Assembly: GCF_000953825.1 (NCBI RefSeq)
Contig: NZ_BBUL01000081.1
Span: 34,911-98,910, forward strand
Length of the DNA: 64,000 bases
Reading direction: 5' to 3'
Source: Cellvibrio sp. OA-2007
GTDB lineage: Bacteria > Pseudomonadota > Gammaproteobacteria > Pseudomonadales > Cellvibrionaceae
Below are positions 39,967-49,360 of this stretch, in pieces. A program made the position numbers and the translations under genes. A model generated the notes under the pieces. That model was not told the origin of the DNA. It saw nothing but the letters and a program-made list of their open reading frames with translations, and made no database searches. The first letter of the stretch is position 1. Each line of letters begins with the position of its first letter.

Positions 39967-42426
39967 ATGAATTTCATGGAAAAACACGGAATAATTATGC
40001 ATAACTCAGGCTTACCTGGCTCTGAACCTAACAAGTCCTCTCCGTATTCTGCGGTGGCCATGTCAGAGCAATTGGTCATTCAACATTTAAAGCATTGCCG
40101 CGATTTAACACGCGGTTTTGCCTACCGCGTTTTTCCTAATTTTTGGCGCCAGTGGTGCAAACAGGTGTTGGAGATTGCCGAGCAGGCTAAATCCAATAAA
40201 GACCAGATTGCCCTCTATGAAACCCAAAATTTGCTGGCAGCGGTCCAGCAGGCCGCCGAACAAGAATTCTGCCAACATCTGGCTAATGGCTTCGTCAAAT
40301 TCAAAAATAAATCTCTCAATACTTTGACTGGCGAAGAGCGCTTTAGTGGCGATATTCTTTCATTAGTTGAACATTCCGATCTTGAAGAAACTATCGCAAT
40401 TACCTCTATTACTCATCGCGCCGATAATTTTTTCGCCGAGCATTTGTGGGCATTGCAGCAGCGCTTGGCGCTATTAAATGATGGCGAAAAAATTGATGAG
40501 CGCGCAAATCCGGCCAGCCCGGTACAGTTTTGTGAATCCTTGCGCAAACTGCTCGCCAATTTGGATGTCGATGTTAAAACCAAAATTATCGGCTACAAGC
40601 TGTTCGATCAGGACGTGATCGGCATGCTCGACGGGCTTTATGATGAGCTGAACGATTACCTGATCCGCCAAAATTTATTGCCCAATCTGCGCTTTGTTCC
40701 CGCCAGTGATAAACCCGCTGAGCACAAGCCAGAAGAGAAGACGATGGAGGATGATCCGTTTGAGCGCAATGATCAGCCGGTGGATGAGCAGCAGCAAGCC
40801 GAAGAGCAACAGCAGCACCAGCGTCGCGCGAGCGACAAGTTATTAAGTGGCGCGCTCAACCCCAATGATGTTCAGTACCAAAATAGCTTGTTGAATGCGA
40901 TTCGCCTGTTGCAGACCCATGTTACCCAAGCCCTGCCTGCAATTCAGGCGGCGAACTTCACACCTCAAACCATGACAACAGCGCAAGCGGCGAATAGCCC
41001 TGCGATTAATCCTGAACGCGCTCCCGCAACCCCGGCTGTGCCTACCGCGGCGCCAGCTAATTTGCAGGTTTACACCCAGACCCAATTGGTTGGTGTGCTC
41101 GAGCAAATGCAGACACAAGCGTTTGACGCAACCCATCAGGCGCTCGCCCATCATGAGTCTGGCCCGGTGCCGATTGTGCCGCAAGCGGTGGCCGATGTCG
41201 GGCGCAAAATGATGGAGCAGATCGCCAGCGAGAATGAAAATGGTGCGGTAGAAGCGGGCGATATGCAGACCATCGATTTGGTTGGTATGTTGTTTGAGTA
41301 CATGCTGTCAGACGATCACTTGCCCGACTCCGTCAAGGCGCTGTTAAGTTATTTACATACCCCTTTCCTGAAAATTGCATTTATCGATAAAGGATTTTTC
41401 GAGCAGCCCGAGCACCCGGCTCGTGTGTTGCTTAATAGTCTTGCCGAGGCTGGTGTACGCTGGGTCAGTAACGATGGCAGTGATCAATACGATATTTTCA
41501 CCAAGATCAAAACAACCGTGTTCCGCTTGCTGCAAGAATTCAAAAATGACGTGCGTATCTTTGCCGAGTTATTAATTGAGTTTAATGCCTATACACTCAA
41601 TGTGGCGCGTCGTCAGGAATTAATGGAGCGCCGCGCGCTGGAAAAAGCCCAGGGCGAAGAAAAACTGCGTGAAGCTAAAATTCAGGTAAACAATGAGGTG
41701 CGCAATCGCACCGATGAGCGCGATATGCCCTCGGCTATCTTGCTGCTGCTGTTGCAGCCATGGTCGGACTATCTCTCTTTTGTGTTGCTGCGTTACGGCG
41801 ATAAATCCGATAGCTGGACCCGCGCGCTGCAAGTTATCGATGATCTTCTTTGGACGTTGGAACCCAAAACCAATCCGCAAGATAAAACCAGGCAGATGGA
41901 ATTGCAGGATTCGCTGCTAACCGCGATTGAACGTGGTTTTGAAACGATTGGATACGAACAGGCGAAAGGCCGAAAACTACTTGATGCAGTCATCTCACTC
42001 CAGCGAATGGCACTTTTAAGCCGCAAAGCGGAACCAGCTCCTGCACCTATGCGCACCAAGCTGGAATCTCTGGCGGCAGAAAAAGCCGGGCATTCAGTTG
42101 CGCATCTGCAACCGGTTTTGCCAGAAGAGGCCAAAATTGTCGATAGTTTGAAAATGGTTGAGTTTGGCACCTGGTTTGAATTTGAGGGCGGTAAACGCTT
42201 GAAAGTGGCCTGGTACAACAAAAAGACCCAGCACTATATGTTGGTGGATCAGCAGGGGCGTAAAGTGTCACTTGCGGCAGGACTGCAATTGGCGCGCGAT
42301 ATGCTCGCTGGGCGCGCGCGGATTATCGCCGGCAGCACCAAGCCGTTTTTTGAACGCGCACTGGAAAATATTTATCACACCCTTAATGAACGAGCCGATC
42401 ATCTTAAAACCGGTAAAGCATCATGA
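39967..42426 (+). CDS. DUF1631 family protein, paralogue B
   Basis: Second DUF1631 protein, 819 residues from ATG 39967 behind AGGAAA; in-frame starts at 39943 (TTG), 39976 and 39997 are possible. It shares the overall layout of paralogue A but only modest similarity. The N-terminal helical part has DNFFAEHLWALQQRLALL and LDVDVKTKIIGYKLFDQDV. A Gln/Glu-rich low-complexity linker lies around residues 255-285, then the conserved core LVGMLFEYMLSDDHLPDSVK, and a C-terminal domain beginning GTWFEFEGGKRLKVAWYNKK. It overlaps the PilZ-like gene by four bases (ATGA). Function is unknown. Confidence 0.86.
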   Translation: MNFMEKHGIIMHNSGLPGSEPNKSSPYSAVAMSEQLVIQHLKHCRDLTRGFAYRVFPNFWRQWCKQVLEIAEQAKSNKDQIALYETQNLLAAVQQAAEQEFCQHLANGFVKFKNKSLNTLTGEERFSGDILSLVEHSDLEETIAITSITHRADNFFAEHLWALQQRLALLNDGEKIDERANPASPVQFCESLRKLLANLDVDVKTKIIGYKLFDQDVIGMLDGLYDELNDYLIRQNLLPNLRFVPASDKPAEHKPEEKTMEDDPFERNDQPVDEQQQAEEQQQHQRRASDKLLSGALNPNDVQYQNSLLNAIRLLQTHVTQALPAIQAANFTPQTMTTAQAANSPAINPERAPATPAVPTAAPANLQVYTQTQLVGVLEQMQTQAFDATHQALAHHESGPVPIVPQAVADVGRKMMEQIASENENGAVEAGDMQTIDLVGMLFEYMLSDDHLPDSVKALLSYLHTPFLKIAFIDKGFFEQPEHPARVLLNSLAEAGVRWVSNDGSDQYDIFTKIKTTVFRLLQEFKNDVRIFAELLIEFNAYTLNVARRQELMERRALEKAQGEEKLREAKIQVNNEVRNRTDERDMPSAILLLLLQPWSDYLSFVLLRYGDKSDSWTRALQVIDDLLWTLEPKTNPQDKTRQMELQDSLLTAIERGFETIGYEQAKGRKLLDAVISLQRMALLSRKAEPAPAPMRTKLESLAAEKAGHSVAHLQPVLPEEAKIVDSLKMVEFGTWFEFEGGKRLKVAWYNKKTQHYMLVDQQGRKVSLAAGLQLARDMLAGRARIIAGSTKPFFERALENIYHTLNERADHLKTGKAS

Positions 42427-42785
42427 CTCACAACTGCTCGCGTGAACATGACAGGGAGTTGGAGCGCCATACAATCAATGGCGATGTCGATGTGTACGAC
42501 AATTTGCGCGACCAATACATTGGTCGCTTGGTTAATATCCACACTCAGGGGTTGATGATTGTGGGGGATGTGGCAGTCGAGGAGGATCATCTTTATACCC
42601 TCGATTTGCACGTGCCTGAGCCGGTCAATGGGCAGATGGTAATCCAGTTGGGCGCCGATTGCCTTTGGGCGCGGGATGCTGACTTATCGGGCAAGCACTG
42701 GATTGGTTTTTCTATCATCGACGCCTCGCCTCAGGCAGCTGAGTCGATCCGCGCTCTGGTGGATTTACTTGGCGAAGCTTATTAA
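42423..42785 (+). CDS. PilZ-domain-like protein
   Basis: The 120-residue product looks like a stand-alone PilZ domain, the usual c-di-GMP receptor. It has an RELER stretch near the N terminus that could be the RxxxR element. NIHTQG sits where D/NxSxxG is expected, with Thr for Ser, followed by alternating beta-strand-like segments (LIVGDVAVEEDHLYTLDLHV-type pattern) and a C-terminal helix. Because the motif is imperfect, nucleotide binding is uncertain. Translational coupling to the DUF1631 gene suggests a joint function. Confidence 0.75.
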   Translation: MTHNCSREHDRELERHTINGDVDVYDNLRDQYIGRLVNIHTQGLMIVGDVAVEEDHLYTLDLHVPEPVNGQMVIQLGADCLWARDADLSGKHWIGFSIIDASPQAAESIRALVDLLGEAY

Positions 42786-42794
42786 CAGCTTCGC
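42772..42794. terminator. Hairpin at the convergent end of the PilZ-like and phospholipase genes
   Basis: GCGAAGCT and AGCTTCGC form an 8-bp stem around a seven-base loop that includes the PilZ-gene stop codon. It lies in the short gap between two converging genes. There is no good T-run on either side, so it is at best a weak bidirectional terminator. Confidence 0.3.
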
Positions 42795-42819
42795 GCATCC
42801 ATCACTTGTATTTGCATAA

Positions 42820-43875
42820 CTAGAACAAATCCGTAAACACAATGCCGAGCGCAAGCACTTCCATATCGGTGTTGTAATCAATCAGGCTATGGCCGTAGCC
42901 GTTAAAGTATTTAAATTGGCCGCGCAAATTTGCGCTAATTGGAAAGCTCCATGCCAATTCCAGCGCACCTTTATTATCTCCATCCAGATTGTTGCGCAGC
43001 ATAATGCTGTAAATATCATCGCTGTGTTGATAGGCACCGTTGAATTCAAAATTCCCCATGTAGTCAGATATGTCTGGATTGTCGTCGCCATCCGGGTCGC
43101 CCGGATATTCCTGCTCAGGCTCGGGAATGCGATACCAGGGGGTGAGGGAAAATGCGAAATTACCTCGCTCAAATACCGTATTTAGCATCACTCGGTTCCA
43201 GCTGCGTGATAACAATCCCCCTTGGCCATTGGATTGGTGGTTCAGCATGACTTCGTTGAGCGCATTGCGAAAACCCAAAATTTCCCAATCGTTGGTGAAA
43301 CTTAAAATCAATTCGGGTTGATGGTTGCTCTCGCGAAATGGGGCTGAGTCTGAATCGCTATAGACTTGCCACAGCGAGTGATTGGTATAACCCATATAAA
43401 GATGGCCGTTATCGCCAAAAATATCTTCGCGGATAAGAATCTTAACGCTCAGTTGGAAGTCAGCCTCGGTTTTGCTCAGGTCACTCAGGGATTTGGAGTC
43501 AGTATCCTGATAGGGGGCGACATTGGGGTGGCGGGTATAGCTGACGGGGAAAAAATAATTGCGCTTATGCGGGGTCAACATAAAACGATTGGAGCGGTTG
43601 AGAGCTTCCAGCGTCATGCGTTTTCTGAGAACGGGCGTTTGCGGTGCTTCCGCCAGCGTTTGCTCCTCAATTTCTGTAGTGGATATTTTTTCTGCATGCA
43701 GCAGCCGACAAGCCTGTTTTAAGTCGGCAACAGTCATCGATTCGGCAGCACTGGCAACTGAGCTTTGCAGGCAATGATTTAATTCGCCATCGGTCATTTC
43801 GATGGCTGTGTTGGTATCGGCAAAGGCGGGCAGTGCGGATAACAAAAGCAAACAGCTAGGCCAAGTGTGGCGCAT
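42820..43875 (-). CDS. pldA: Outer-membrane phospholipase A1 (PldA family)
   Basis: Calcium-dependent beta-barrel phospholipase of the outer membrane. I chose ATG 43875 (GGGAAG upstream and a proper signal peptide, residues 1-20, ending ALPAFA); an upstream ATG at 43914 would add 13 residues. The 351-residue precursor has an N-terminal region of about 110 residues before the barrel, longer than in E. coli PldA. The catalytic segment NHQSNGQGG, followed by SRSWNRVM, contains the His-x-Ser pair, and FNGYGHSLIDYN matches the conserved C-terminal strands. The C-terminal residue is Phe, as in outer-membrane barrels. Confidence 0.9.
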   Translation of the reverse strand: MRHTWPSCLLLLSALPAFADTNTAIEMTDGELNHCLQSSVASAAESMTVADLKQACRLLHAEKISTTEIEEQTLAEAPQTPVLRKRMTLEALNRSNRFMLTPHKRNYFFPVSYTRHPNVAPYQDTDSKSLSDLSKTEADFQLSVKILIREDIFGDNGHLYMGYTNHSLWQVYSDSDSAPFRESNHQPELILSFTNDWEILGFRNALNEVMLNHQSNGQGGLLSRSWNRVMLNTVFERGNFAFSLTPWYRIPEPEQEYPGDPDGDDNPDISDYMGNFEFNGAYQHSDDIYSIMLRNNLDGDNKGALELAWSFPISANLRGQFKYFNGYGHSLIDYNTDMEVLALGIVFTDLF

Positions 43876-43954
43876 GAGTAGCTTCCCTAGATGGTGGCGG
43901 CAAATGAGCCCCATTGTAGGGAGCAGGGTTTAAGAGGCAAGTATTTTCCCGGTA

Positions 43955-44923
43955 TTAATAAGATTGCACCCACACTTCTATATCTTGTTCATGCCACTGA
44001 GTTAATAGTTGTACACCCTCATCTACTACCTTCAAATAGACATCGATAATATCGGTAGCCAAGCTGAACAAGCGGCTACTATCGGCATTAATTTGGTGTG
44101 GATTGACCACATCGCTCTCCACCATTGAGAGCAAAAACTCCAGTTTGATTTCATAACTTTTGAGTTGGCTGAGCAGGCTGAGGTCGCTATCGAGTAGGCC
44201 TTCAAGGCGCTTGGTCTGGTGGCGCAGCTTTTCATTGTTAACTCGTGTGCATTGAATGACGTAGCGCAGTTTGCTGGCAAAGTCTTTGTCGCAATAGCCG
44301 AGTGCCGAAGCATAGGTGGCTAGCGCGCGAATGCGGCCTATTTGCTCCGCTACAGCGGGCATTAAACGGGTTGCAAAATGAAGCACTTCCAAATACTTGA
44401 AACGATTAGGGTAGTGGATTCCATCGGCGTGGATCACCGCTGTTTCAATCATATCCGGGATGGATTGTGAGGTTGGCTGTTCCAGCTGTTTCCCCAGTGC
44501 GGCCACCATCGCCAGTAATTGTTCGATCAGATGGCAGTGCAGCTCGTAATTGTCGATTACCGCATCTTCCTGCCAATCACGGCTAATCGTGAGCCAGGCG
44601 TTGCTCAGGTTTTCCTGATCGCGTGGGCTCAGCAGGGCGGAGCTGCGCGCCGAAAAGGCCTGTAGGAGTTGCAGGCGGCGCTCCAACTGGATTTGCAAAT
44701 GCGCCAACTCCTCGCGGAATTGTTCATTGCCTCCCAAGGTGCCCATGGTCATACCGCGATGGCGTTGCACCGCCTTGATCATGTGAATTAGCTGCTTCGC
44801 CAGTGTAAGTGCATCAAGTCGTTGCTGGTATTGTTCGCAAAACAGGGCGAATTGCTGCGAGCCCTTGCTGCCTGATGGTGCACTTGTGAGTGGTGCGTGT
44901 ATTTTGATGGTGCCTGTTGCCAT
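43955..44923 (-). CDS. Helical cytoplasmic protein with weak NIT (nitrate/nitrite-sensing) domain similarity
   Basis: A 322-residue, almost wholly helical protein without signal peptide or membrane segment. The segment LIHMIKAVQRHRGMTMGTLG resembles the start of NIT sensor domains, and IGRIRALATYASALGYCDKD resembles the second NIT motif. No output domain (HTH, ANTAR, kinase or GGDEF) is visible. The ribosome site is weak. It is divergent from the halogenase gene. Similarity is judged by eye and the nitrate link should be treated as tentative. Confidence 0.5.
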   Translation of the reverse strand: MATGTIKIHAPLTSAPSGSKGSQQFALFCEQYQQRLDALTLAKQLIHMIKAVQRHRGMTMGTLGGNEQFREELAHLQIQLERRLQLLQAFSARSSALLSPRDQENLSNAWLTISRDWQEDAVIDNYELHCHLIEQLLAMVAALGKQLEQPTSQSIPDMIETAVIHADGIHYPNRFKYLEVLHFATRLMPAVAEQIGRIRALATYASALGYCDKDFASKLRYVIQCTRVNNEKLRHQTKRLEGLLDSDLSLLSQLKSYEIKLEFLLSMVESDVVNPHQINADSSRLFSLATDIIDVYLKVVDEGVQLLTQWHEQDIEVWVQSY

Positions 44924-45064
44924 TATCTATACCGTTTTTCTCATGAAATCGCCTGCATTTCGCTGCATTTTGGCGCTTTAGAAAACCAATGGTTAAGTTG
45001 CTGGAGAAATCATCGCAACAGACGTGCCAGTTAGAATTTCCATGTGTTGCATGGGTGATAATCC

Positions 45065-45093
45065 TTGCGCAGATAAAATCAGCTGCTTAAGAT
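45065..45093 (+). promoter_or_regulatory. Sigma-70-type promoter of the halogenase gene, shared type
   Basis: -35 TTGCGC (45065-45070), a 17-base spacer and -10 TAAGAT (45088-45093). The 40 bases from 45053 match 32 of 40 bases, without gaps, in the region from 46797 upstream of the GH95 gene, including the preceding GGGTGATAA. Transcription would start near 45100, giving a leader of about 60 bases. Confidence 0.65.
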
Positions 45094-45161
45094 CCATTCT
45101 GAATTAATATGATAATAATGCTGGCGTTGGTCGTCAGGCCATTTGCCCGGAGTTGAGATAC

Positions 45162-46646
45162 ATGCAAGCTACACCTGTTAGTCATATTGTCATTGCTGGC
45201 GGCGGTACCGCAGGTTGGATGACAGCAGCCTATTTGGCGCGTTGGTTGGATGGCGTCGATATCTGCGTCACCTTGGTTGAATCGGAACTAATCGGCACAG
45301 TCGGGGTGGGTGAAGCAACCGTGCCCGGCATTCGCCAATTCATCAAGCATCTTGAAGTTAAAGAGAGCGAATTCATCAAGGCAACCAATGCAACGTTTAA
45401 GCTTGGCATTCACTTCGAGGGTTGGGCGGCGCCTGAGCAGTCTTTTTTCCACCCGTTTGCTGGCTATGGCGTGGACTTGGAAGATCGCCCGTTTTATAAA
45501 AGCTGGTGGTCGGCAAAGGCGCAGGGTTATAGGGCGGAGCTGGACGAATTTTGCTTGTGCACTCAGCTGGCCAAGGCCGGAAAGTTTGCCCAGCCCAGTT
45601 TTGATTCGGCGAGTCGTTTGGCCTGGTACAACTATGCCTATCACTTTGATGCATCGCTCTTTGCCAAATACCTGCGCGGTTATGCTGAACAGCGTCAGGT
45701 TAAGCGGGTTGAAGGCAAAATCAGTCAGGTTCATCTCAATCCAGATAGTGGTTGCATTCAGTCGCTGGAGTTGGAGTCAGGCGTTTGTGTTGAAGGCGAT
45801 TTATTTGTCGACTGTTCTGGCTTTAATGCGCTCTTGATTGAGAAGGCGTTGGGGGTGGCGTATGAAGATTGGAGCCATTGGCTGCCCTGCGATTCGGCGC
45901 TTGCCGTGCAGACCCGCAGTAATATCGCACCCGACCCCTTTACCCGCTCAATTGCCCGCAGCGCGGGTTGGCAATGGCATATCCCACTGCAACATCGCGC
46001 GGGCAATGGTTATGTTTATTCCAGCCAACACATTACTCATGATCAGGCGCGCCACGAGCTTCTATCCAATCTGCGCGGCGAGCCAGTGACTGATCCGCGA
46101 TTGATTCGTTTTACCACGGGGATTCGCACGGAGTTCTGGCATAAAAACTGTGTTGCGATTGGCTTGTCCAGCGGTTTTTTGGAGCCATTGGAGTCCACCA
46201 GCATTTCCCTTATCCAAACGGGGATTAACAAATTGGCCGGTTTTCTGGTCAATTTTGAAATTCAGGCCAAACATGTAGCCGAGGCCAATCGTCTCAACCG
46301 CTTGGAATACGAACGTATTCGCGACTTCATCATTCTGCATTACGCGCTCAACGGGCGCTCGGAGCCTCTTTGGCAGCAGGTGCGAGCCATGCCTATTCCC
46401 GCAACTTTGGCTGAAAAGGTTGAAATTTTTACGGCGACTGGCGATATCCATCTTTTGGAGCAGGAGTCTTTTGTGGAAGGGAGTTGGGTCAGTATGTTCT
46501 ATGGTTTTGGGCTGAATCCGCGGGATGCGGGAGCGGTGCAGGATGCGCAAAAGCTGCAGTTGCTCATGGATAAAATGCGCAGTGCAGTTTATCAGGGCGC
46601 TCAGTACGCTCTCTCTCATCAAGAGTTTTTAAAAACCCTGTCGTAA
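45162..46646 (+). CDS. Tryptophan-halogenase-family flavoprotein
   Basis: FADH2-dependent halogenase-type enzyme; native substrate unknown. ATG 45162 has GGAG upstream; TTG 45153 is also open. The 494-residue product shows the FAD loop GGGTAGW at residues 13-19, the hallmark WxWxIP in GWQWHIP near residue 270, Lys80 at the position of the catalytic Lys79 of PrnA/RebH, and the C-terminal SGFLEPLESTSISLI motif. Such genes are common beside TonB-dependent receptors in carbohydrate-using Xanthomonas, Caulobacter and Cellvibrio. Here a xyloglucan locus follows and has a near-identical promoter. Confidence 0.9.
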   Translation: MQATPVSHIVIAGGGTAGWMTAAYLARWLDGVDICVTLVESELIGTVGVGEATVPGIRQFIKHLEVKESEFIKATNATFKLGIHFEGWAAPEQSFFHPFAGYGVDLEDRPFYKSWWSAKAQGYRAELDEFCLCTQLAKAGKFAQPSFDSASRLAWYNYAYHFDASLFAKYLRGYAEQRQVKRVEGKISQVHLNPDSGCIQSLELESGVCVEGDLFVDCSGFNALLIEKALGVAYEDWSHWLPCDSALAVQTRSNIAPDPFTRSIARSAGWQWHIPLQHRAGNGYVYSSQHITHDQARHELLSNLRGEPVTDPRLIRFTTGIRTEFWHKNCVAIGLSSGFLEPLESTSISLIQTGINKLAGFLVNFEIQAKHVAEANRLNRLEYERIRDFIILHYALNGRSEPLWQQVRAMPIPATLAEKVEIFTATGDIHLLEQESFVEGSWVSMFYGFGLNPRDAGAVQDAQKLQLLMDKMRSAVYQGAQYALSHQEFLKTLS

Positions 46647-46808
46647 TCCCCAATCGGGGCTACGGCTCCGATCACTCCCCCTCCGCTTCTGCTTCCCGCT
46701 ATTTTCCGGCACTTCTCTATTTTCCTGCCTTTTAACTCTGCTCAGCTTTGTCGTGTGTTTCCTTTTGTAGCATGAAGATTCAATCTTTTTTATTGCGGGT
46801 GATAAGTC

Positions 46809-46837
46809 TTGCACAGATAAAAACATTGACTTAAGAT
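46809..46837 (+). promoter_or_regulatory. Sigma-70-type promoter of the xyloglucan locus, shared type
   Basis: -35 TTGCAC (46809-46814), a 17-base spacer and -10 TAAGAT (46832-46837), with upstream GGGTGATAA at 46797. Both boxes and the spacer length match the promoter before the halogenase gene at 45065. Transcription would start near 46844, about 43 bases before the GH95 ATG. Confidence 0.65.
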
Positions 46838-46886
46838 TAATCGAAATAGTCATATATACCATATTAAACTAATAAAATTTACGTCT

Positions 46887-49304
46887 ATGAAAATGCCATC
46901 CTTACAGATCAGCACTCTTTTGACGCACGGCTTAAACGCTTTGGTCGTGATGCTATCTGTGCACTGGTCAGCTGCTCATGCTGAACCTGCGCCGGTTGCG
47001 ACGCCCTTGTCGATTCGCTTTGATCGTCCTGCGAGCGATTGGGAAAGTGAGGGTTTGCCGATTGGCAATGGCGCAATGGGGGCGGTAATTGCGGGCGGCC
47101 TGAGTCGCGACCTGATTCAATTTAATGAAAAAACCTTATGGACTGGCGGCCCGGGAGCGGAGGGATATGATTTTGGAATCCCTGCCGAATCTCAGGCAAA
47201 AGCGCTGGCAGAAGTTCGCGCAGGCATTGCCGAAAAAGGCTCGATCACTCCGGAGCGTGCCGCTGAATTGCTGGGGCGAAAAATCACGGCTTATGGCGAC
47301 TATCAAACATTTGGCGATCTCATTATTGATTCGCCAATAAATGACAGCGATGTCATTGCTTATCGCCGCGAGCTATCGCTGGATGATGCGCAAGTCACGG
47401 TGAGTTTTACTCTTAACGGGGTGAATTATCGCCGCGAGTATTTCGCCAGTTATCCCGATGGGGTGATCGCCATAAAACTCAGTGCCGATCAGCCGGGCAG
47501 TATTTCTATCGCAACGAGTATTGCCGTGCCCGACAATCGCTCATTTACGCAGAACATAGAAACGGGGCGGTTGACAGCGACAGGGCAACTCAACAGCAAT
47601 CAATTGGCTTATGAGATGCAAGTGCAAGTTTTGCCGCAGGGCGGTGTGTTAACAATAATCGACAATAAAAAAATACAAATTACCAACGCCGATTCAGTGG
47701 TGATTTTGTTAGCGGCGGGAACCAACTATGCGCAGCGCTATCCCCACTATCGCGGCGCGCATCCACATCAAAAAGTACAGCAAATACTAGATGCCGCCGC
47801 CACAAAAAGTTTTGCGCAATTACAAGCGGCGCACCGCCAGGATTATCAACGTCTGTTTAACCGCGTTACATTAAATATTGGCCAAGGTGCCAGCGATACA
47901 TCTACACCGCAGCTATTAGCCAACTATAAAAAAGGCAATAGCGTATGGGATCGCAGCCTTGAGGCGACTTATTTTCAATTTGGTCGTTATTTGTTAATTG
48001 CCTCCTCACGCGCTGGTTCACTGCCCGCCACCTTGCAAGGTGTTTGGAATAACTCCACTACGCCGCCCTGGAATGCCGACTATCACGTCAATATCAATTT
48101 GCAGATGAATTATTGGCTGGCAGAGACCACCAACTTGCCAGAGTTGATGAGCCCTTATTTTGATTTTGTCGATAGTTTGGTTGAACCGGGAAAAATCTCT
48201 GCCCAGAAAATTGCCGGCGTTAAAAAAGGCTGGACGCTTTTTTTAAATACCAATGTCTGGGGTTTTACCGGCGTGATCGATTGGCCAACTGCTTTCTGGC
48301 AGCCGGAAGCTGCCGCCTGGTTAGCGCAACATTATTACGAGCACTATGTGTTTTCGGGTGATGAAAAATTCCTGCGTGAGCGCGCTTATCCCTTAATGAA
48401 AAGTGCTACAGAGTTTTGGTTGGAGTTTTTAATTAAAGATCCGCGCGACGGCAAATGGATCGTCTCGCCCAGTTTTTCCCCGGAGCAGGGCGGCTTTACT
48501 AACGGCGCGGCCATGAGCCAGCAAATTGTGTTTGATTTGTTGCGCAACACCTATGAAGCAGCACAAGTGGTTGGTGATAAAACATTCGCGCAACAAGTGC
48601 AAAAAAAATTAACCCATCTGGATGCGGGTTTACGCATCGGTTCATGGGGACAATTGCAAGAGTGGAAAGAAGATGTTGATGATCCTAAAAATGATCATCG
48701 CCATATCTCACACTTATTTGCCTTGCATCCCGGCACGCGAATTAACGTACACAAAGATCCGCAATTATTACAAGCGGCGCGCACCACACTTAACGCGCGC
48801 GGTGATGGTGGTACTGGTTGGTCGCAAGCCTGGAAAGTCAATATGTGGGCGCGCGCGCTAGATGGCGACCGTGCATACAAAGTGTTGGGCGAACAACTGC
48901 AGTGCAGCACGCTGAGTAATTTATGGGATAACCACCCGCCGTTTCAAATCGATGGCAATTTTGGCGCGGTTGCCGGTATTGCCGAAATGTTATTGCAAAG
49001 TCACAACGGTGAATTGCATTTCCTTCCTGCATTGCCCAGCGCGTGGGCGACGGGTTCGGTAACCGGATTGCGCGCACGCGGCGGTATCACTGTGGATATG
49101 AATTGGGCGAAGGGGCAGTTAATCAGCGCTCGCATCCACACCACACGCCCGGGAGAAATTAATTTAAGAACCCAATTACAGGCAGAAAAATATTCTCTGA
49201 CTGTAACGCAAGCTGGTGCCGCTGTCGCACTAAAACGCAAGGGCACCAATGGGAGCTTTAGCGCAAAAGGAGAAAGCACATATCTCTTAAATGTTGGCAA
49301 ATAA
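46887..49304 (+). CDS. afc95A: GH95 alpha-L-fucosidase, xyloglucan type
   Basis: Secreted or periplasmic inverting alpha-1,2-L-fucosidase, expected to remove fucose from xyloglucan side chains. The 805-residue precursor has a Sec signal ending SAAHA at about residue 32. GH95 hallmarks are [28 protein letters not shown], and [20 protein letters not shown] with the catalytic Asn/Asp region. The general acid is probably Glu533 in [30 protein letters not shown] lies near the end. It is the first gene of a GH95-receptor-GH35-GH31 set with the same order as the Cellvibrio japonicus xyloglucan locus, hence the symbol. Confidence 0.93.
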   Translation: MKMPSLQISTLLTHGLNALVVMLSVHWSAAHAEPAPVATPLSIRFDRPASDWESEGLPIGNGAMGAVIAGGLSRDLIQFNEKTLWTGGPGAEGYDFGIPAESQAKALAEVRAGIAEKGSITPERAAELLGRKITAYGDYQTFGDLIIDSPINDSDVIAYRRELSLDDAQVTVSFTLNGVNYRREYFASYPDGVIAIKLSADQPGSISIATSIAVPDNRSFTQNIETGRLTATGQLNSNQLAYEMQVQVLPQGGVLTIIDNKKIQITNADSVVILLAAGTNYAQRYPHYRGAHPHQKVQQILDAAATKSFAQLQAAHRQDYQRLFNRVTLNIGQGASDTSTPQLLANYKKGNSVWDRSLEATYFQFGRYLLIASSRAGSLPATLQGVWNNSTTPPWNADYHVNINLQMNYWLAETTNLPELMSPYFDFVDSLVEPGKISAQKIAGVKKGWTLFLNTNVWGFTGVIDWPTAFWQPEAAAWLAQHYYEHYVFSGDEKFLRERAYPLMKSATEFWLEFLIKDPRDGKWIVSPSFSPEQGGFTNGAAMSQQIVFDLLRNTYEAAQVVGDKTFAQQVQKKLTHLDAGLRIGSWGQLQEWKEDVDDPKNDHRHISHLFALHPGTRINVHKDPQLLQAARTTLNARGDGGTGWSQAWKVNMWARALDGDRAYKVLGEQLQCSTLSNLWDNHPPFQIDGNFGAVAGIAEMLLQSHNGELHFLPALPSAWATGSVTGLRARGGITVDMNWAKGQLISARIHTTRPGEINLRTQLQAEKYSLTVTQAGAAVALKRKGTNGSFSAKGESTYLLNVGK

Positions 49305-49360
49305 AAAAACAGCAAGAGATAACTTTAGGGGTAGTTCAATAATTCTAACTGGAGAACATC

